A stretch of 64,000 nt of DNA from Pedococcus dokdonensis (GTDB lineage Bacteria > Actinomycetota > Actinomycetes > Actinomycetales > Dermatophilaceae). The stretch lies in the NCBI RefSeq assembly GCF_900104525.1, contig NZ_LT629711.1:3534001-3598000 (forward strand), written 5' to 3'. Shown here piece by piece: positions 9,615 to 16,881 of this stretch (its first letter is position 1; every line of letters starts with the position of its first letter). A model generated the notes under the pieces. It did not search any database and had not been told where the DNA came from. It worked only from the letters and a program-made list of their open reading frames with translations. A program made the position numbers and the translations under genes.

Positions 9615-10540
9615 CAGTGACCTCCGGGGGTGGCGCGGATCATGCCTTCCTGGACGACGGTCGCGAGGTGCTCGCCGTCGGGGGTGAAGAAGCGGCCGTG
9701 GCCGACGCCGCGGCCGGCGTCCGCCGCGACCGCGTCCTGCGTGTAGAGCAGCCAGCCGTCGAGCACACCGGGGGCCGGCGGGCGGTGGAACCACATCGCG
9801 TGGTCGAGGCTCGCCGTCACGAGCCCGGGCTGCGCCCAGGCCAGGTCGAGGACCCGCAGCACGGGCTCGAGGATGGTGTAGTCGCAGACGTAGGCCAGCG
9901 CGGCCAGGTCACGCTGGGCGTCGGTGAGCCCGTCGACCGGTCGCAGGGCGTCGAACGGCTTGACCCACAACGCCTGCTGCGGCGTGCTGCCGCCGTCCAC
10001 CTCGAGGTAGACCGGCCCCGGCAGGTGCCGCATGTCGAAGCTGCGCCCGGATGCCCAGTACTCCTTGGACTCCGCCGTCATGGTCGTGCCGTCCCCCGGC
10101 TCCCGGTCCGCGAGGTATGCCGCCGCGCTGGGCAGGCTGTCGGGTGCGGGGACGTCGTGAGCCGGCTGCGCGGCATACCGGCCCCCGGCCTCGCCGGCGG
10201 CGAAGCTGGCGAGGCAGGTGTAGGCGGCCTTGTCGTTCTGGAAGGCGCGGACCTGGCGGGTGGCGTAACCGCGACCGTCGCGCAGCACCTCGACCTCGTA
10301 GGTGACCGGGGCGCCGATGTCCACGGGCCGCATGAAGTAGCTGTGCATCGAGTGCAGCACCTTGCCGTCGGTGACGGTGTGCATCGCCGCGGCGGCCGCC
10401 TGTGCGACCATGTCTCCGCCGTAGGCCTTCGGCCAGGGGCACGGCTGGGTGGTGCCGATGAAGGCGACGTCGAAGTGCTGCGCCGCAACGGGTTCCAGCA
10501 CGAGGGCGTCGGTGACGATCTGGGACGTCGGGTGGGTCAC
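9614..10540 (-). CDS. acyl-CoA thioesterase II (TesB-type double hot-dog)
   Basis: A 308-residue protein with two hot-dog halves. The first has PKAYGGDMVAQAA and LHSMHSYFMRPVDIGAPVTYEVE (residues 30-80). The second ends with the family signature SLDHAMWFHRPPAPGVLDGWLLY (about residue 250). The start is GTG 10540, whose GTGA overlaps the cupin stop at 10537; an earlier in-frame start would run inside the cupin gene. This is the second thioesterase of the operon. It may hydrolyse a different CoA intermediate or prevent CoA trapping; that is inference. Confidence 0.87.
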   Translation of the reverse strand: MTHPTSQIVTDALVLEPVAAQHFDVAFIGTTQPCPWPKAYGGDMVAQAAAAAMHTVTDGKVLHSMHSYFMRPVDIGAPVTYEVEVLRDGRGYATRQVRAFQNDKAAYTCLASFAAGEAGGRYAAQPAHDVPAPDSLPSAAAYLADREPGDGTTMTAESKEYWASGRSFDMRHLPGPVYLEVDGGSTPQQALWVKPFDALRPVDGLTDAQRDLAALAYVCDYTILEPVLRVLDLAWAQPGLVTASLDHAMWFHRPPAPGVLDGWLLYTQDAVAADAGRGVGHGRFFTPDGEHLATVVQEGMIRATPGGH

Positions 10541-11022
10541 GGGCGATCCGACCAGTCGCGCAGCTCGGCGTCGGTCACCTGCGGGAGGTTGACGACGATG
10601 TTCTCGGGGGTGCGGGTCGTCATCCAGGTGAGCGGGTTGTTGCGGTCGAGGTTGCACTCGACGTGGGGCATGAACGGCGGCACGAAGACCCAGTCGCCCT
10701 CGGCCATGTCGAGGTAGTCCTCGAAGCGCTCGCCGAAGTAGATGCGGGCCCGGCCCGACAGGACGTAGCCGCCGGTCTCGGCCTCGCCGTGGTGGTGCGG
10801 CACCGAGCGGTAGCCGGCGTCGTTGCTGACCTTGCCGAACCAGAGCCGCTTGGCCGGGGTGTGCTGGATGCTCACCCCGGAGATGCGGCTGGCGCCCTCG
10901 GACTGGCCGGTGTCGCCCACCTCGAGACCACCGCGGGTGACGACCGGCACCACGAGGCCGTTGGAGTCGGCCCACGCCGAGGCGTCGCCCTCGAGCTGGT
11001 ACTTGCTGAAGTCGGGTTCCAC
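10537..11022 (-). CDS. small cupin protein, possible ring-cleavage dioxygenase
   Basis: A 161-residue single cupin. A metal-site cluster H76-H77-H78-G-E80-A-E82 is followed 38 residues later by H120 in PPFMPHVECN, giving the usual two-His/Glu/His metal set. The protein is far shorter than two-cupin gentisate 1,2-dioxygenases (about 350), and closer in size to 3-hydroxyanthranilate dioxygenase (about 175). Its place between an aryl-CoA hydroxylase module and an FAH hydrolase makes a ring-cleaving role plausible. A cupin with a non-catalytic role is also possible. Confidence 0.65.
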   Translation of the reverse strand: MEPDFSKYQLEGDASAWADSNGLVVPVVTRGGLEVGDTGQSEGASRISGVSIQHTPAKRLWFGKVSNDAGYRSVPHHHGEAETGGYVLSGRARIYFGERFEDYLDMAEGDWVFVPPFMPHVECNLDRNNPLTWMTTRTPENIVVNLPQVTDAELRDWSDRP

Positions 11023-11042
11023 AGGTCGCTCCTTGGTGGGTT

Positions 11043-11066
11043 CGGTCAGTCGGTCAGTCGGTCAGT
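11043..11066. repeat. three tandem 8-bp CGGTCAGT units
   Basis: Three exact copies of CGGTCAGT span the stop codon of the FAH gene (stop at 11054-11056) and the gap to the cupin. A change in copy number would alter the last few residues of the FAH protein or the spacer to the cupin gene. Confidence 0.85.
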
Positions 11067-11896
11067 CGGATCGTGTTGCGCAGCAACCCGATCCCCTCGA
11101 TCTCGGTCTCGAGCACATCGCCGTCGGCAAGGAACCGCTGGGGGTCGCGCGCGGTGCCCACCCCGCCCGGGGTGCCGGTGAGCACGAGGTCGCCGGGCCG
11201 CAGGACGGTGAAGGTCGAGATGTAGGCGAGCAGGTCGGCCGGGTCGAAGACCAGCGTCGCCGTGCTGTCACGCTGCACCTCCTCGCCGTTGACCCGGCAG
11301 CTGACGGTCAGCCCGGCGGTCGGGTCGACCTCGTCGGGCGTGACGACGACGGGACCGGTGGGGGTCGAGCGGTCCCAGGCCTTGCCCTGGAACCACTGCA
11401 GCGTGCGGTACTGCCAGTCGCGCACCGAGACGTCGTTGGCCACGGTGAAGCCGGCGATGGCCGCAGCGGCGGTGGACCGGTCGGCGCCGCGGATCTCGGC
11501 GCCGACGACCACGGCCAGCTCGGCCTCCCAGTCGACGTCCGTGCCCGCAGCGAGCGAGACGTCGTCGTCGGGGCCCACGAGGCTGTCGGCGTACTTGGCG
11601 AAGAGCGTCGGGTGGGTCGGGAGCTCGCGTCCGGTCTCGCGGATGTGCTCGCCGTAGTTGAGCCCGCAGCACACCACCTTGGCCGGGCTGGGAAGCGGCG
11701 CGATGGGCCGGGCGTGCGGCAGCAGCTCGCCGAGTGCGGTGTCGGGGCCGAGGGTGCCACCGCCCGCGAGGTAGGCGGACAGGTCCGGCGCGGGCAGCGC
11801 CCGCCAGCCCTCGGGGGTGCGCGCGGCCGCGGAGGTCCACGCTGTCGAGGGACCCGCCGTCGAAGCCCGGGCGGTGGCGACGGTGCCGAACTGCAT
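11054..11896 (-). CDS. fumarylacetoacetate hydrolase (FAH) family enzyme
   Basis: A 280-residue protein with the FAH core: VCCGLNYGEHIRETGRELP (about residue 80), the metal-binding acidic set in DVDWEAELAVVVG (about 125), the Asp/Lys region VANDVSVRDWQ and QWFQGKAWDRSTPTGP, and the GDLVLTGTPGGVG signature near residue 225. Such enzymes cleave C-C bonds in acylpyruvates, as in fumarylpyruvate hydrolysis after gentisate ring opening, or act as hydratases. It is the promoter-proximal gene of the aryl-CoA operon. No clear ribosome binding site precedes the ATG, so initiation may be leaderless. Confidence 0.85.
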   Translation of the reverse strand: MQFGTVATARASTAGPSTAWTSAAARTPEGWRALPAPDLSAYLAGGGTLGPDTALGELLPHARPIAPLPSPAKVVCCGLNYGEHIRETGRELPTHPTLFAKYADSLVGPDDDVSLAAGTDVDWEAELAVVVGAEIRGADRSTAAAAIAGFTVANDVSVRDWQYRTLQWFQGKAWDRSTPTGPVVVTPDEVDPTAGLTVSCRVNGEEVQRDSTATLVFDPADLLAYISTFTVLRPGDLVLTGTPGGVGTARDPQRFLADGDVLETEIEGIGLLRNTIRLTD

Positions 11897-11988
11897 ATAG
11901 CGAGATTTTCACGATCGTCGTCAAACGTCAATAGATCGGCTAGGCTCAGGACACGCCCAGCCCGACCAGCGCCCGCCCTGGAGGTTCG
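11897..11988. promoter_or_regulatory. divergent promoter region between FAH operon and ridA-like gene
   Basis: This 92-base gap must drive both the leftward operon and the rightward gene. On the minus strand a TTGACG element near 11930 lies about 17 bases before AAATCT, a weak promoter candidate. An 8-base palindrome ACGATCGT lies in the centre, near 11912. On the plus strand CTGGAGG precedes the ridA-like ATG. A PaaX-type repressor from 12386 could act here, but no published PaaX box was recognised. Confidence 0.4.
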
Positions 11989-12420
11989 ATGTCCGCCCAC
12001 CCGCTGACCCCCGTGCCCGTCAACCCGGCCTCGCTCGCGGCGCCCAGTGGCTACTCCCATGGCACCCTGAGCGGCAACACGCTCTACCTCGGTGGGCAGA
12101 CCGCGCTCGACGCCGAGATGCGGATCGTGCCCGGCGGCATCGTCGAGCAGTTCCGGCAGGCGTTCGGCAACGTCCTCGCGACCCTCGCCGAGGCTGGTGG
12201 CGTGCCCGAGGACCTCGTGAGCATCACCATCTACCTCACCGACATCCCGGACTACCAGGCGCACGGTCGCGAGATCGGGCGCGCCTGGCGCGAGCTGGCC
12301 GGACCCGTCTACCCGGCCATGGCGGGGATCGGCACCACGGCGTTGTGGCAGCCCGAGGCGCTCATCGAGATCCTCGGCGTCGCGGTCATCCCGGACGAAC
12401 GGCTCCGGCCTCCGCGGTGA
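11989..12420 (+). CDS. RidA/YjgF/UK114-like protein lacking the catalytic Arg
   Basis: A 143-residue protein of the Rid superfamily with GYSHGTLSGNTLYLGGQTAL near the N-terminus and VSITIYLTDIPDYQ in the core. RidA proteins hydrolyse enamines and imines with an Arg in the YPARS motif. Here the segment reads YPAMAGIG, with Met111 at that place, as in Rid subfamilies without classical deaminase activity. It is divergent from the FAH operon, and its last 35 bases overlap the end of the convergent paaX-like gene. A role on an amino-bearing ring intermediate would fit anthranilate, as inference. Confidence 0.82.
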   Translation: MSAHPLTPVPVNPASLAAPSGYSHGTLSGNTLYLGGQTALDAEMRIVPGGIVEQFRQAFGNVLATLAEAGGVPEDLVSITIYLTDIPDYQAHGREIGRAWRELAGPVYPAMAGIGTTALWQPEALIEILGVAVIPDERLRPPR

Positions 12421-13255
12421 CGAAGTCGTGGGCCGGATCGGCCAGCAGGGCGTGCAGCGCGAAGAACGTCTCGGCTGCTGTCGTCCCCGACCACGACGCC
12501 GGGAGCAGGTCGGTGGGCAGTCCCGGGTCGAGGTAGGGGAGTCGCCGCCAGGCGGTCAGCGCCCGGACGTAGTCGGCGAAGGCCTGGTGGCCGGCCGGTG
12601 CGTCGTCGCGGGCGGCCCACGACGCCAGGGTCGGGGCGTGCGTGTCCACGAACTCGGCGTACAGCTGGCCCAGGGCGGCCAGGTCCCACCACTGCGCGAC
12701 CTTCTCGGCCGGGTCGCCGAACGCGAGGTACTGGGCGCTGAACAGGTCGACGTAGGGCTGGAGCCCATCGGCCTCGAGGACCGCCCGCGCGTCGTCCGCG
12801 AGGTGGCCGGGCGCGATCCACACTCCCGACGACACCGTGCCGAAGCCCAGCCAGGAGAGCCTGGCCCGCAGCGCGTGCCGCTTCTGCCGCTCGGACTCGG
12901 GCACCGAGAAGACCACGACGACCCATCCGCGCGAGTGCTCCTCGGGGCGGGCGAAGATCCGGCGGTCGCCGAGCTCGAGCACCTGCCGGGCATAGTCGGA
13001 CAGCGCGTAGCCGGCCACTCCGTCGTGCCGCTCGGCCTCGACGATGCCGCGCCGCTTGAGCCGGGAGAGCGACGATCGGACGGCCTGCTCGTCGACGCCG
13101 GCCGCAGCCATCAGCCGGATCAGCGCGCTGACGCTGATCCAGCCGCCGAACTCACGGACGTAGAGGCCGAGCAGGGTGACGATCAGCGCACGCGGCGGCA
13201 GGGGCCCCCGCTCGCCGCCGCCGTCGAGGCCGCCGCCCAGCTCGGTCGTCGTCAC
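12386..13255 (-). CDS. PaaX-type transcriptional regulator
   Basis: A 289-residue protein with an N-terminal winged helix at residues 20-85 (LLGLYVREFGGWISVSALIRL, then SSLSRLKRRGIVEAER) and the PaaX-type central part (WVVVVFSVPESERQKRHALRARLSWLGFGTVSSGVWIAPG). PaaX is a repressor released by phenylacetyl-CoA. Related proteins respond to other aryl-CoA esters. Next to an aryl-CoA ligase/monooxygenase operon it most likely senses that operon's CoA intermediate. It is divergent from the malic enzyme gene across 113 bases. Confidence 0.87.
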   Translation of the reverse strand: MTTTELGGGLDGGGERGPLPPRALIVTLLGLYVREFGGWISVSALIRLMAAAGVDEQAVRSSLSRLKRRGIVEAERHDGVAGYALSDYARQVLELGDRRIFARPEEHSRGWVVVVFSVPESERQKRHALRARLSWLGFGTVSSGVWIAPGHLADDARAVLEADGLQPYVDLFSAQYLAFGDPAEKVAQWWDLAALGQLYAEFVDTHAPTLASWAARDDAPAGHQAFADYVRALTAWRRLPYLDPGLPTDLLPASWSGTTAAETFFALHALLADPAHDFVTAEAGAVRPG

Positions 13256-13287
13256 GCAGGCAATGTATCCGGCAGGTCGGGTTGGCC

Positions 13288-13351
13288 TTGTCTCGCGCGG
13301 CGGATCGCTCTAGAGTTCCGTGGGACAGAAGATCGAATCCGCATCGTGGAA
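13288..13351 (+). promoter_or_regulatory. malic enzyme promoter with paired IclR-type sites
   Basis: A -35-like TTGTCT (13288-13293) and a -10 TAGAGT (13311-13316) are 17 bases apart. A 15-base site ATCCGCATCGTGGAA at 13337-13351 is the reverse complement of TTCCACGATGCGGAT, matching the consensus TTCCAYNATNCGGAA at all but one defined position. A weaker copy, TTCCGTGGGACAGAA, begins at 13316, exactly 21 bases earlier. The sites cover the likely transcription start, which suits repression by the IclR protein of 53879. Confidence 0.6.
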
Positions 13352-13368
13352 GAGTGAGGCTGACGAGG

Positions 13369-14763
13369 ATGTCCGCACCGAGCCCTGGGTACTCCATCAC
13401 CGTGCGCGCCGAGGCGCCTGCCGCGATCGACACCACGGGGGTGGTGGCGGCGGCCGTCGCCTCGGCGGGGGGAGCGCTCACCGCGCTCGACGTGGTCGAG
13501 TCGCGCGGTGACACGCTGGTCGTCGACGTGACCTGCAACGCCTCGGACGCCGACCACGCCGATCGGATCACCGCAGAGATCGCCGCCGTGCCCGGGGTCA
13601 GCGTGCGCAAGGTCAGCGACCGCACCTTCCTGCTCCACCTCGGGGGCAAGCTCGAGGTCGTGCCCAAGGTGCCGCTCAAGCACCGCGACGACCTGTCCCG
13701 CGCCTACACCCCCGGCGTCGCCCGGGTCTGCCTGGCCATCGCCGACAACCCCGAGGACGCGCGTCGCCTCACCATCAAGCGCAACACCGTCGCGGTCGTG
13801 ACGGACGGGTCGGCCGTGCTGGGGCTCGGCAACATCGGCCCCGCCGCAGCCCTGCCGGTGATGGAGGGCAAGGCCGCGCTCTTCAAGCAGTTCGCCGGTG
13901 TCGACGCCTGGCCGGTCTGCCTCGACACCCAGGACACCGAGCAGATCATCAGCATCGTCAAGGCGATCGCCCCCGTCTACGGCGGCGTCAACCTCGAGGA
14001 CATCTCGGCGCCACGCTGCTTCGAGATCGAGCGGCGGCTGCGCGACGAGCTCGACATCCCGGTCTTCCACGACGACCAGCACGGCACCGCGATCGTCACC
14101 CTGGCGGCGCTGCGCAACGCACTCCGGGTGGTCGGCAAGCGGCTCGAGGACGTGCGGATCGTGGTGTCCGGGGTCGGCGCCGCCGGGCACGCCATCGTGC
14201 GGCTGCTCGACGCCCAGGGGGCCACCGACATCATCGGCTGCGACCGGCACGGCGCGCTGGACCCCGAGGCCGACCACGCCGACGAGTTCAGGGGCTGGAT
14301 CGCCCGCAACACCAACCCTTCTCGCACCACCGGCACGCTCAAGGAAGTCCTGCGCGGAGCCGACGTCTTCATCGGGGTGTCGGCCCCGAACCTCCTCGAC
14401 GGCGACGACATCGCGACGATGGGCCAGGACGCGATCGTCTTCGCCATGGCCAACCCCGACCCCGAGGTCGACCCGGTCGCGGCCAGCCACCACGCCGCGG
14501 TCGTGGCCACCGGACGGTCCGACTACGCCAACCAGATCAACAACGTGCTCGCCTTCCCGGGCTTCTTCCGCGGCCTGCTCGACGCGGGTGCCCGTGACAT
14601 CACCGACGAGATGATGATCGCTGCGGCCCAGGCGATCGCCGACTGCGTGCACCCTGACGAGCTGAACGCGAGCTTCATCGTGCCGAGCGTGTTCGACCCC
14701 GAGGTGTCGCCGGCGGTTGCCTCCGCCGTGCGCGCCGCTGCCGGCACCGAGCGCAAGGGCTGA
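13369..14763 (+). CDS. NAD(P)-dependent malic enzyme with N-terminal ACT domain
   Basis: A 464-residue enzyme converting malate to pyruvate and CO2. Residues 8-80 form an ACT-like ligand domain ([19 protein letters not shown]). The malic domain has [28 protein letters not shown] and [13 protein letters not shown]. The NAD-binding domain has [15 protein letters not shown]. The start is ATG 13369, after GTGAGG and just beyond the operator pair; longer in-frame starts would lie inside the operator. It is followed three bases later by the DUF6986 gene. With malate synthase it would turn glyoxylate into pyruvate. Confidence 0.92.
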   Translation: MSAPSPGYSITVRAEAPAAIDTTGVVAAAVASAGGALTALDVVESRGDTLVVDVTCNASDADHADRITAEIAAVPGVSVRKVSDRTFLLHLGGKLEVVPKVPLKHRDDLSRAYTPGVARVCLAIADNPEDARRLTIKRNTVAVVTDGSAVLGLGNIGPAAALPVMEGKAALFKQFAGVDAWPVCLDTQDTEQIISIVKAIAPVYGGVNLEDISAPRCFEIERRLRDELDIPVFHDDQHGTAIVTLAALRNALRVVGKRLEDVRIVVSGVGAAGHAIVRLLDAQGATDIIGCDRHGALDPEADHADEFRGWIARNTNPSRTTGTLKEVLRGADVFIGVSAPNLLDGDDIATMGQDAIVFAMANPDPEVDPVAASHHAAVVATGRSDYANQINNVLAFPGFFRGLLDAGARDITDEMMIAAAQAIADCVHPDELNASFIVPSVFDPEVSPAVASAVRAAAGTERKG

Positions 14764-14766
14764 CCC

Positions 14767-16026
14767 GTGACCTTCGACCCGACCGACCTCACCCGGGCGC
14801 TCGACGAGCGGCTTCGTGACGCGGATTCCGCTCTGGCGCAGCAGTTCCCGGGCGAGCGTCCGACGCGACAGCCCGTCCACACGGTCTACGTCCCGGCCGA
14901 CCGCTACGACGCCGGTCTGGTGCCTGCGTGGGGTGCGCAGGCGCTCGCCGTCCTCGACGAGCACGGCGGGACCGCGCAGGAGTATGCCGCCCTGCTCGGC
15001 CTGCCCGCGGAGCTCGCCGACGACGTGGTCACCCGGGTGCGGGCCAAGCTGGCCGCCGAGCCGATCGAGGACCTGCGCATCGACTTCGAGGACGGGTACG
15101 GAGCGCCCGGTGAAGAGGTCGAGGATGCCGCCGTCAAGGCGGCCGCCGCCGACCTCCTCACGTCGCTCGCGGCGCGGACTGCCGCACCCTTCAACGGGAT
15201 TCGCTTCAAGTGCTTCGAGTCGCCGACCCGCGCGCGGGGGATCCGCACGCTCGCCGGCTTCGTCGAGGCGGTGGCCGCCCCCGACGGCACGTTGCCCGAC
15301 GGCTTCGTGGTGACGCTGCCCAAGGTCACGTCGGTCGACCAGGTCGAGGCGATGGTCCAGGCTGCGGAGGCGATCGAGGCGGCACTCGGGCTGGGCGCGG
15401 GCGCCCTGCGGTTCGAGATCCAGGTCGAGACCCCGCAGTCGATCCTCGGCCCGGACGGCACCGCGCTCGTGGCGCGCATGGTCCACGCGTCAGCCGGCCG
15501 GTGCACCGGCCTCCACTACGGCACCTACGACTACTCGGCCTCGGCAGGGATCGCCGCGGCATACCAGTCGATGGAGCACCCGGCCGCCGACCACGCGAAG
15601 GCGGTCATGCAGGTGGCCGCGGCGGGCACCGGGGTGCGCCTCTCCGACGGGTCGACCAACATCCTGCCCGTCGGCGACCGGGACGCCGTCCACCGCGCAT
15701 GGGCGCTGCACGCCCGCCTGGTGCGACGTTCGCTCGAGCGCGGCTTCTACCAGGGCTGGGACCTGCACCCCGCCCAGCTGCCCAGCCGCTACGCCGCGAC
15801 GTACGCGTTCTTCCGTGAGGGCCTGCCGGCCGCCACCGAGCGGCTGCGCAACTACGTCGGGCGGGTCGAGTCCGGGGTCATGGACGAGCCTGCGACGGCT
15901 CGCGCCCTCGCGGACTTCGTCGTGCGCGGACTCGACTGCGGCGCCACCGACGAGCAGGAGGTGCAGGCGCTCAGTGGCCTGGACCGTGCGGCCATCGACC
16001 GGCTCGCCAAGCGCACCAGCGCCTGA
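14767..16026 (+). CDS. DUF6986 family, aldolase / citrate-lyase-like fold
   Basis: A 419-residue protein starting at GTG, three bases after the malic enzyme stop. Segments such as LRIDFEDGYGAPGEE (about residue 105), RFKCFESPTRARGIRT, LRFEIQVETPQSILG (about 215) and GLHYGTYDYSASAGI resemble HpcH/HpaI aldolases and citrate lyase beta, where Arg and Glu/Asp in such strands bind metal and a 2-oxo acid. Relatives are often near purine catabolic genes in actinomycetes. A reaction on glyoxylate or another 2-oxo acid is plausible but untested. Confidence 0.75.
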   Translation: MTFDPTDLTRALDERLRDADSALAQQFPGERPTRQPVHTVYVPADRYDAGLVPAWGAQALAVLDEHGGTAQEYAALLGLPAELADDVVTRVRAKLAAEPIEDLRIDFEDGYGAPGEEVEDAAVKAAAADLLTSLAARTAAPFNGIRFKCFESPTRARGIRTLAGFVEAVAAPDGTLPDGFVVTLPKVTSVDQVEAMVQAAEAIEAALGLGAGALRFEIQVETPQSILGPDGTALVARMVHASAGRCTGLHYGTYDYSASAGIAAAYQSMEHPAADHAKAVMQVAAAGTGVRLSDGSTNILPVGDRDAVHRAWALHARLVRRSLERGFYQGWDLHPAQLPSRYAATYAFFREGLPAATERLRNYVGRVESGVMDEPATARALADFVVRGLDCGATDEQEVQALSGLDRAAIDRLAKRTSA

Positions 16027-16075
16027 CGGGTCGGCGGGGCGCAGTGGCGGCGCGCGCGCGCAGTAGGTTGGCCGC

Positions 16076-16639
16076 ATGCGCGTGCGGGTGGAGTTCACGA
16101 CCGAGCCGTTCCACGGCGAGGACGACCACCTGCCTGCCCACGTCACCGCATCCGCCGAGGCCTTGCGGCAGGCCGGGTTGTCGCCCGACCTGGGCCCGCT
16201 CGGCACGTCGGTGGAAGGTGACGCCGACGTGGTCGTCGACGCGGTGTCGGTGGCACTCAAGGAGGCGCTGTCGCACGGCGCCACACGGGTGACCCTGACC
16301 CTCGACGACGCCGACGCCGTAGTGACCTCGCCGGCTCCGTCAGGGACCGAGGCAGGGGCAGGGTCAGCAGCGGGGGCGGCCGACGCGGCCGGTGCCGCCA
16401 CCGACCTCACCGACGGGTTGTCGCGACTCATCACCGACGTCGAGCGCGAGCTGGGTGGGCCGCTGGCCACCCTCCCGCGAGCCGAGAAGCAGCACGCGGT
16501 GCGGCTGCTGGAGGAACGGGGTGCCTTCGAGATGCGCCGCAGCGCCGAGACCGTCGCCGAGGCGTTGGGCCTGACCCGCTTCACGGTCTACAACTACCTC
16601 AACCGGATCCGCGACGCGGCCGCCGAGCCCACCGCCTGA
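16076..16639 (+). CDS. YheO-type HTH regulator with MTH1187-like N-terminal domain
   Basis: A 187-residue protein in two parts. Residues 120-183 carry a YheO-type helix-turn-helix ending in AEALGLTRFTVYNYLNRIRDA. Residues 1-80 (GLSPDLGPLGTSVEGDADVVVDAV, then EALSHGATRVTLTLDD) resemble the small MTH1187/YkoF thiamine-binding-like ferredoxin fold. An Ala/Gly-rich linker (about 85-110) joins them. A ligand-sensing regulator is likely; the ligand is unknown. It follows the DUF6986 gene by 49 bases. Confidence 0.65.
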   Translation: MRVRVEFTTEPFHGEDDHLPAHVTASAEALRQAGLSPDLGPLGTSVEGDADVVVDAVSVALKEALSHGATRVTLTLDDADAVVTSPAPSGTEAGAGSAAGAADAAGAATDLTDGLSRLITDVERELGGPLATLPRAEKQHAVRLLEERGAFEMRRSAETVAEALGLTRFTVYNYLNRIRDAAAEPTA

Positions 16640-16668
16640 CCCTCCCGCTGCAGCCCCGCGCCGTGCTC

Positions 16669-16743
16669 TCGGCCGATGGGCCGGTTTCCCGTGCCCGGAG
16701 GCGGGGGTGCGTCCCCGACTTCGGCCGATTGGCCGGTATCCCG
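16669..16743. repeat. two near-identical 23-bp repeats with internal inverted repeats
   Basis: Copies at 16669-16691 and 16721-16743 match at 21 of 23 positions (TCGGCCGATKGGCCGG core). Each contains CGGCC-N4-GGCCG, so each can form a short hairpin. They lie in the 242-base gap between the YheO-type regulator and the HNH gene and may act as terminators or be a dispersed repeat. The rest of the gap holds no gene. Confidence 0.6.
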
Positions 16744-16881
16744 CCGTCACGGCGGCAGCGCGGTGGTCAGCATCTGTGCCTCGTGACCGGTCGCCCGGTG
16801 CGTGGGCGAGCACCGCCGCCGTAATGGTGCGGCGACTCGGGCGTCCGTAGGGATGAGCAGCGTTCCCGGCGAGAGGCGCCC

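Noticed and set aside
10537..11022. Cupin considered as gentisate 1,2-dioxygenase
   Set aside because: 161 residues and one cupin, against about 350 and two cupins; kept as an uncertain dioxygenase.
13252..15486. 744-codon antisense frame over malic enzyme and DUF6986
   Set aside because: Both plus-strand genes are well conserved families; the antisense product is low-complexity.
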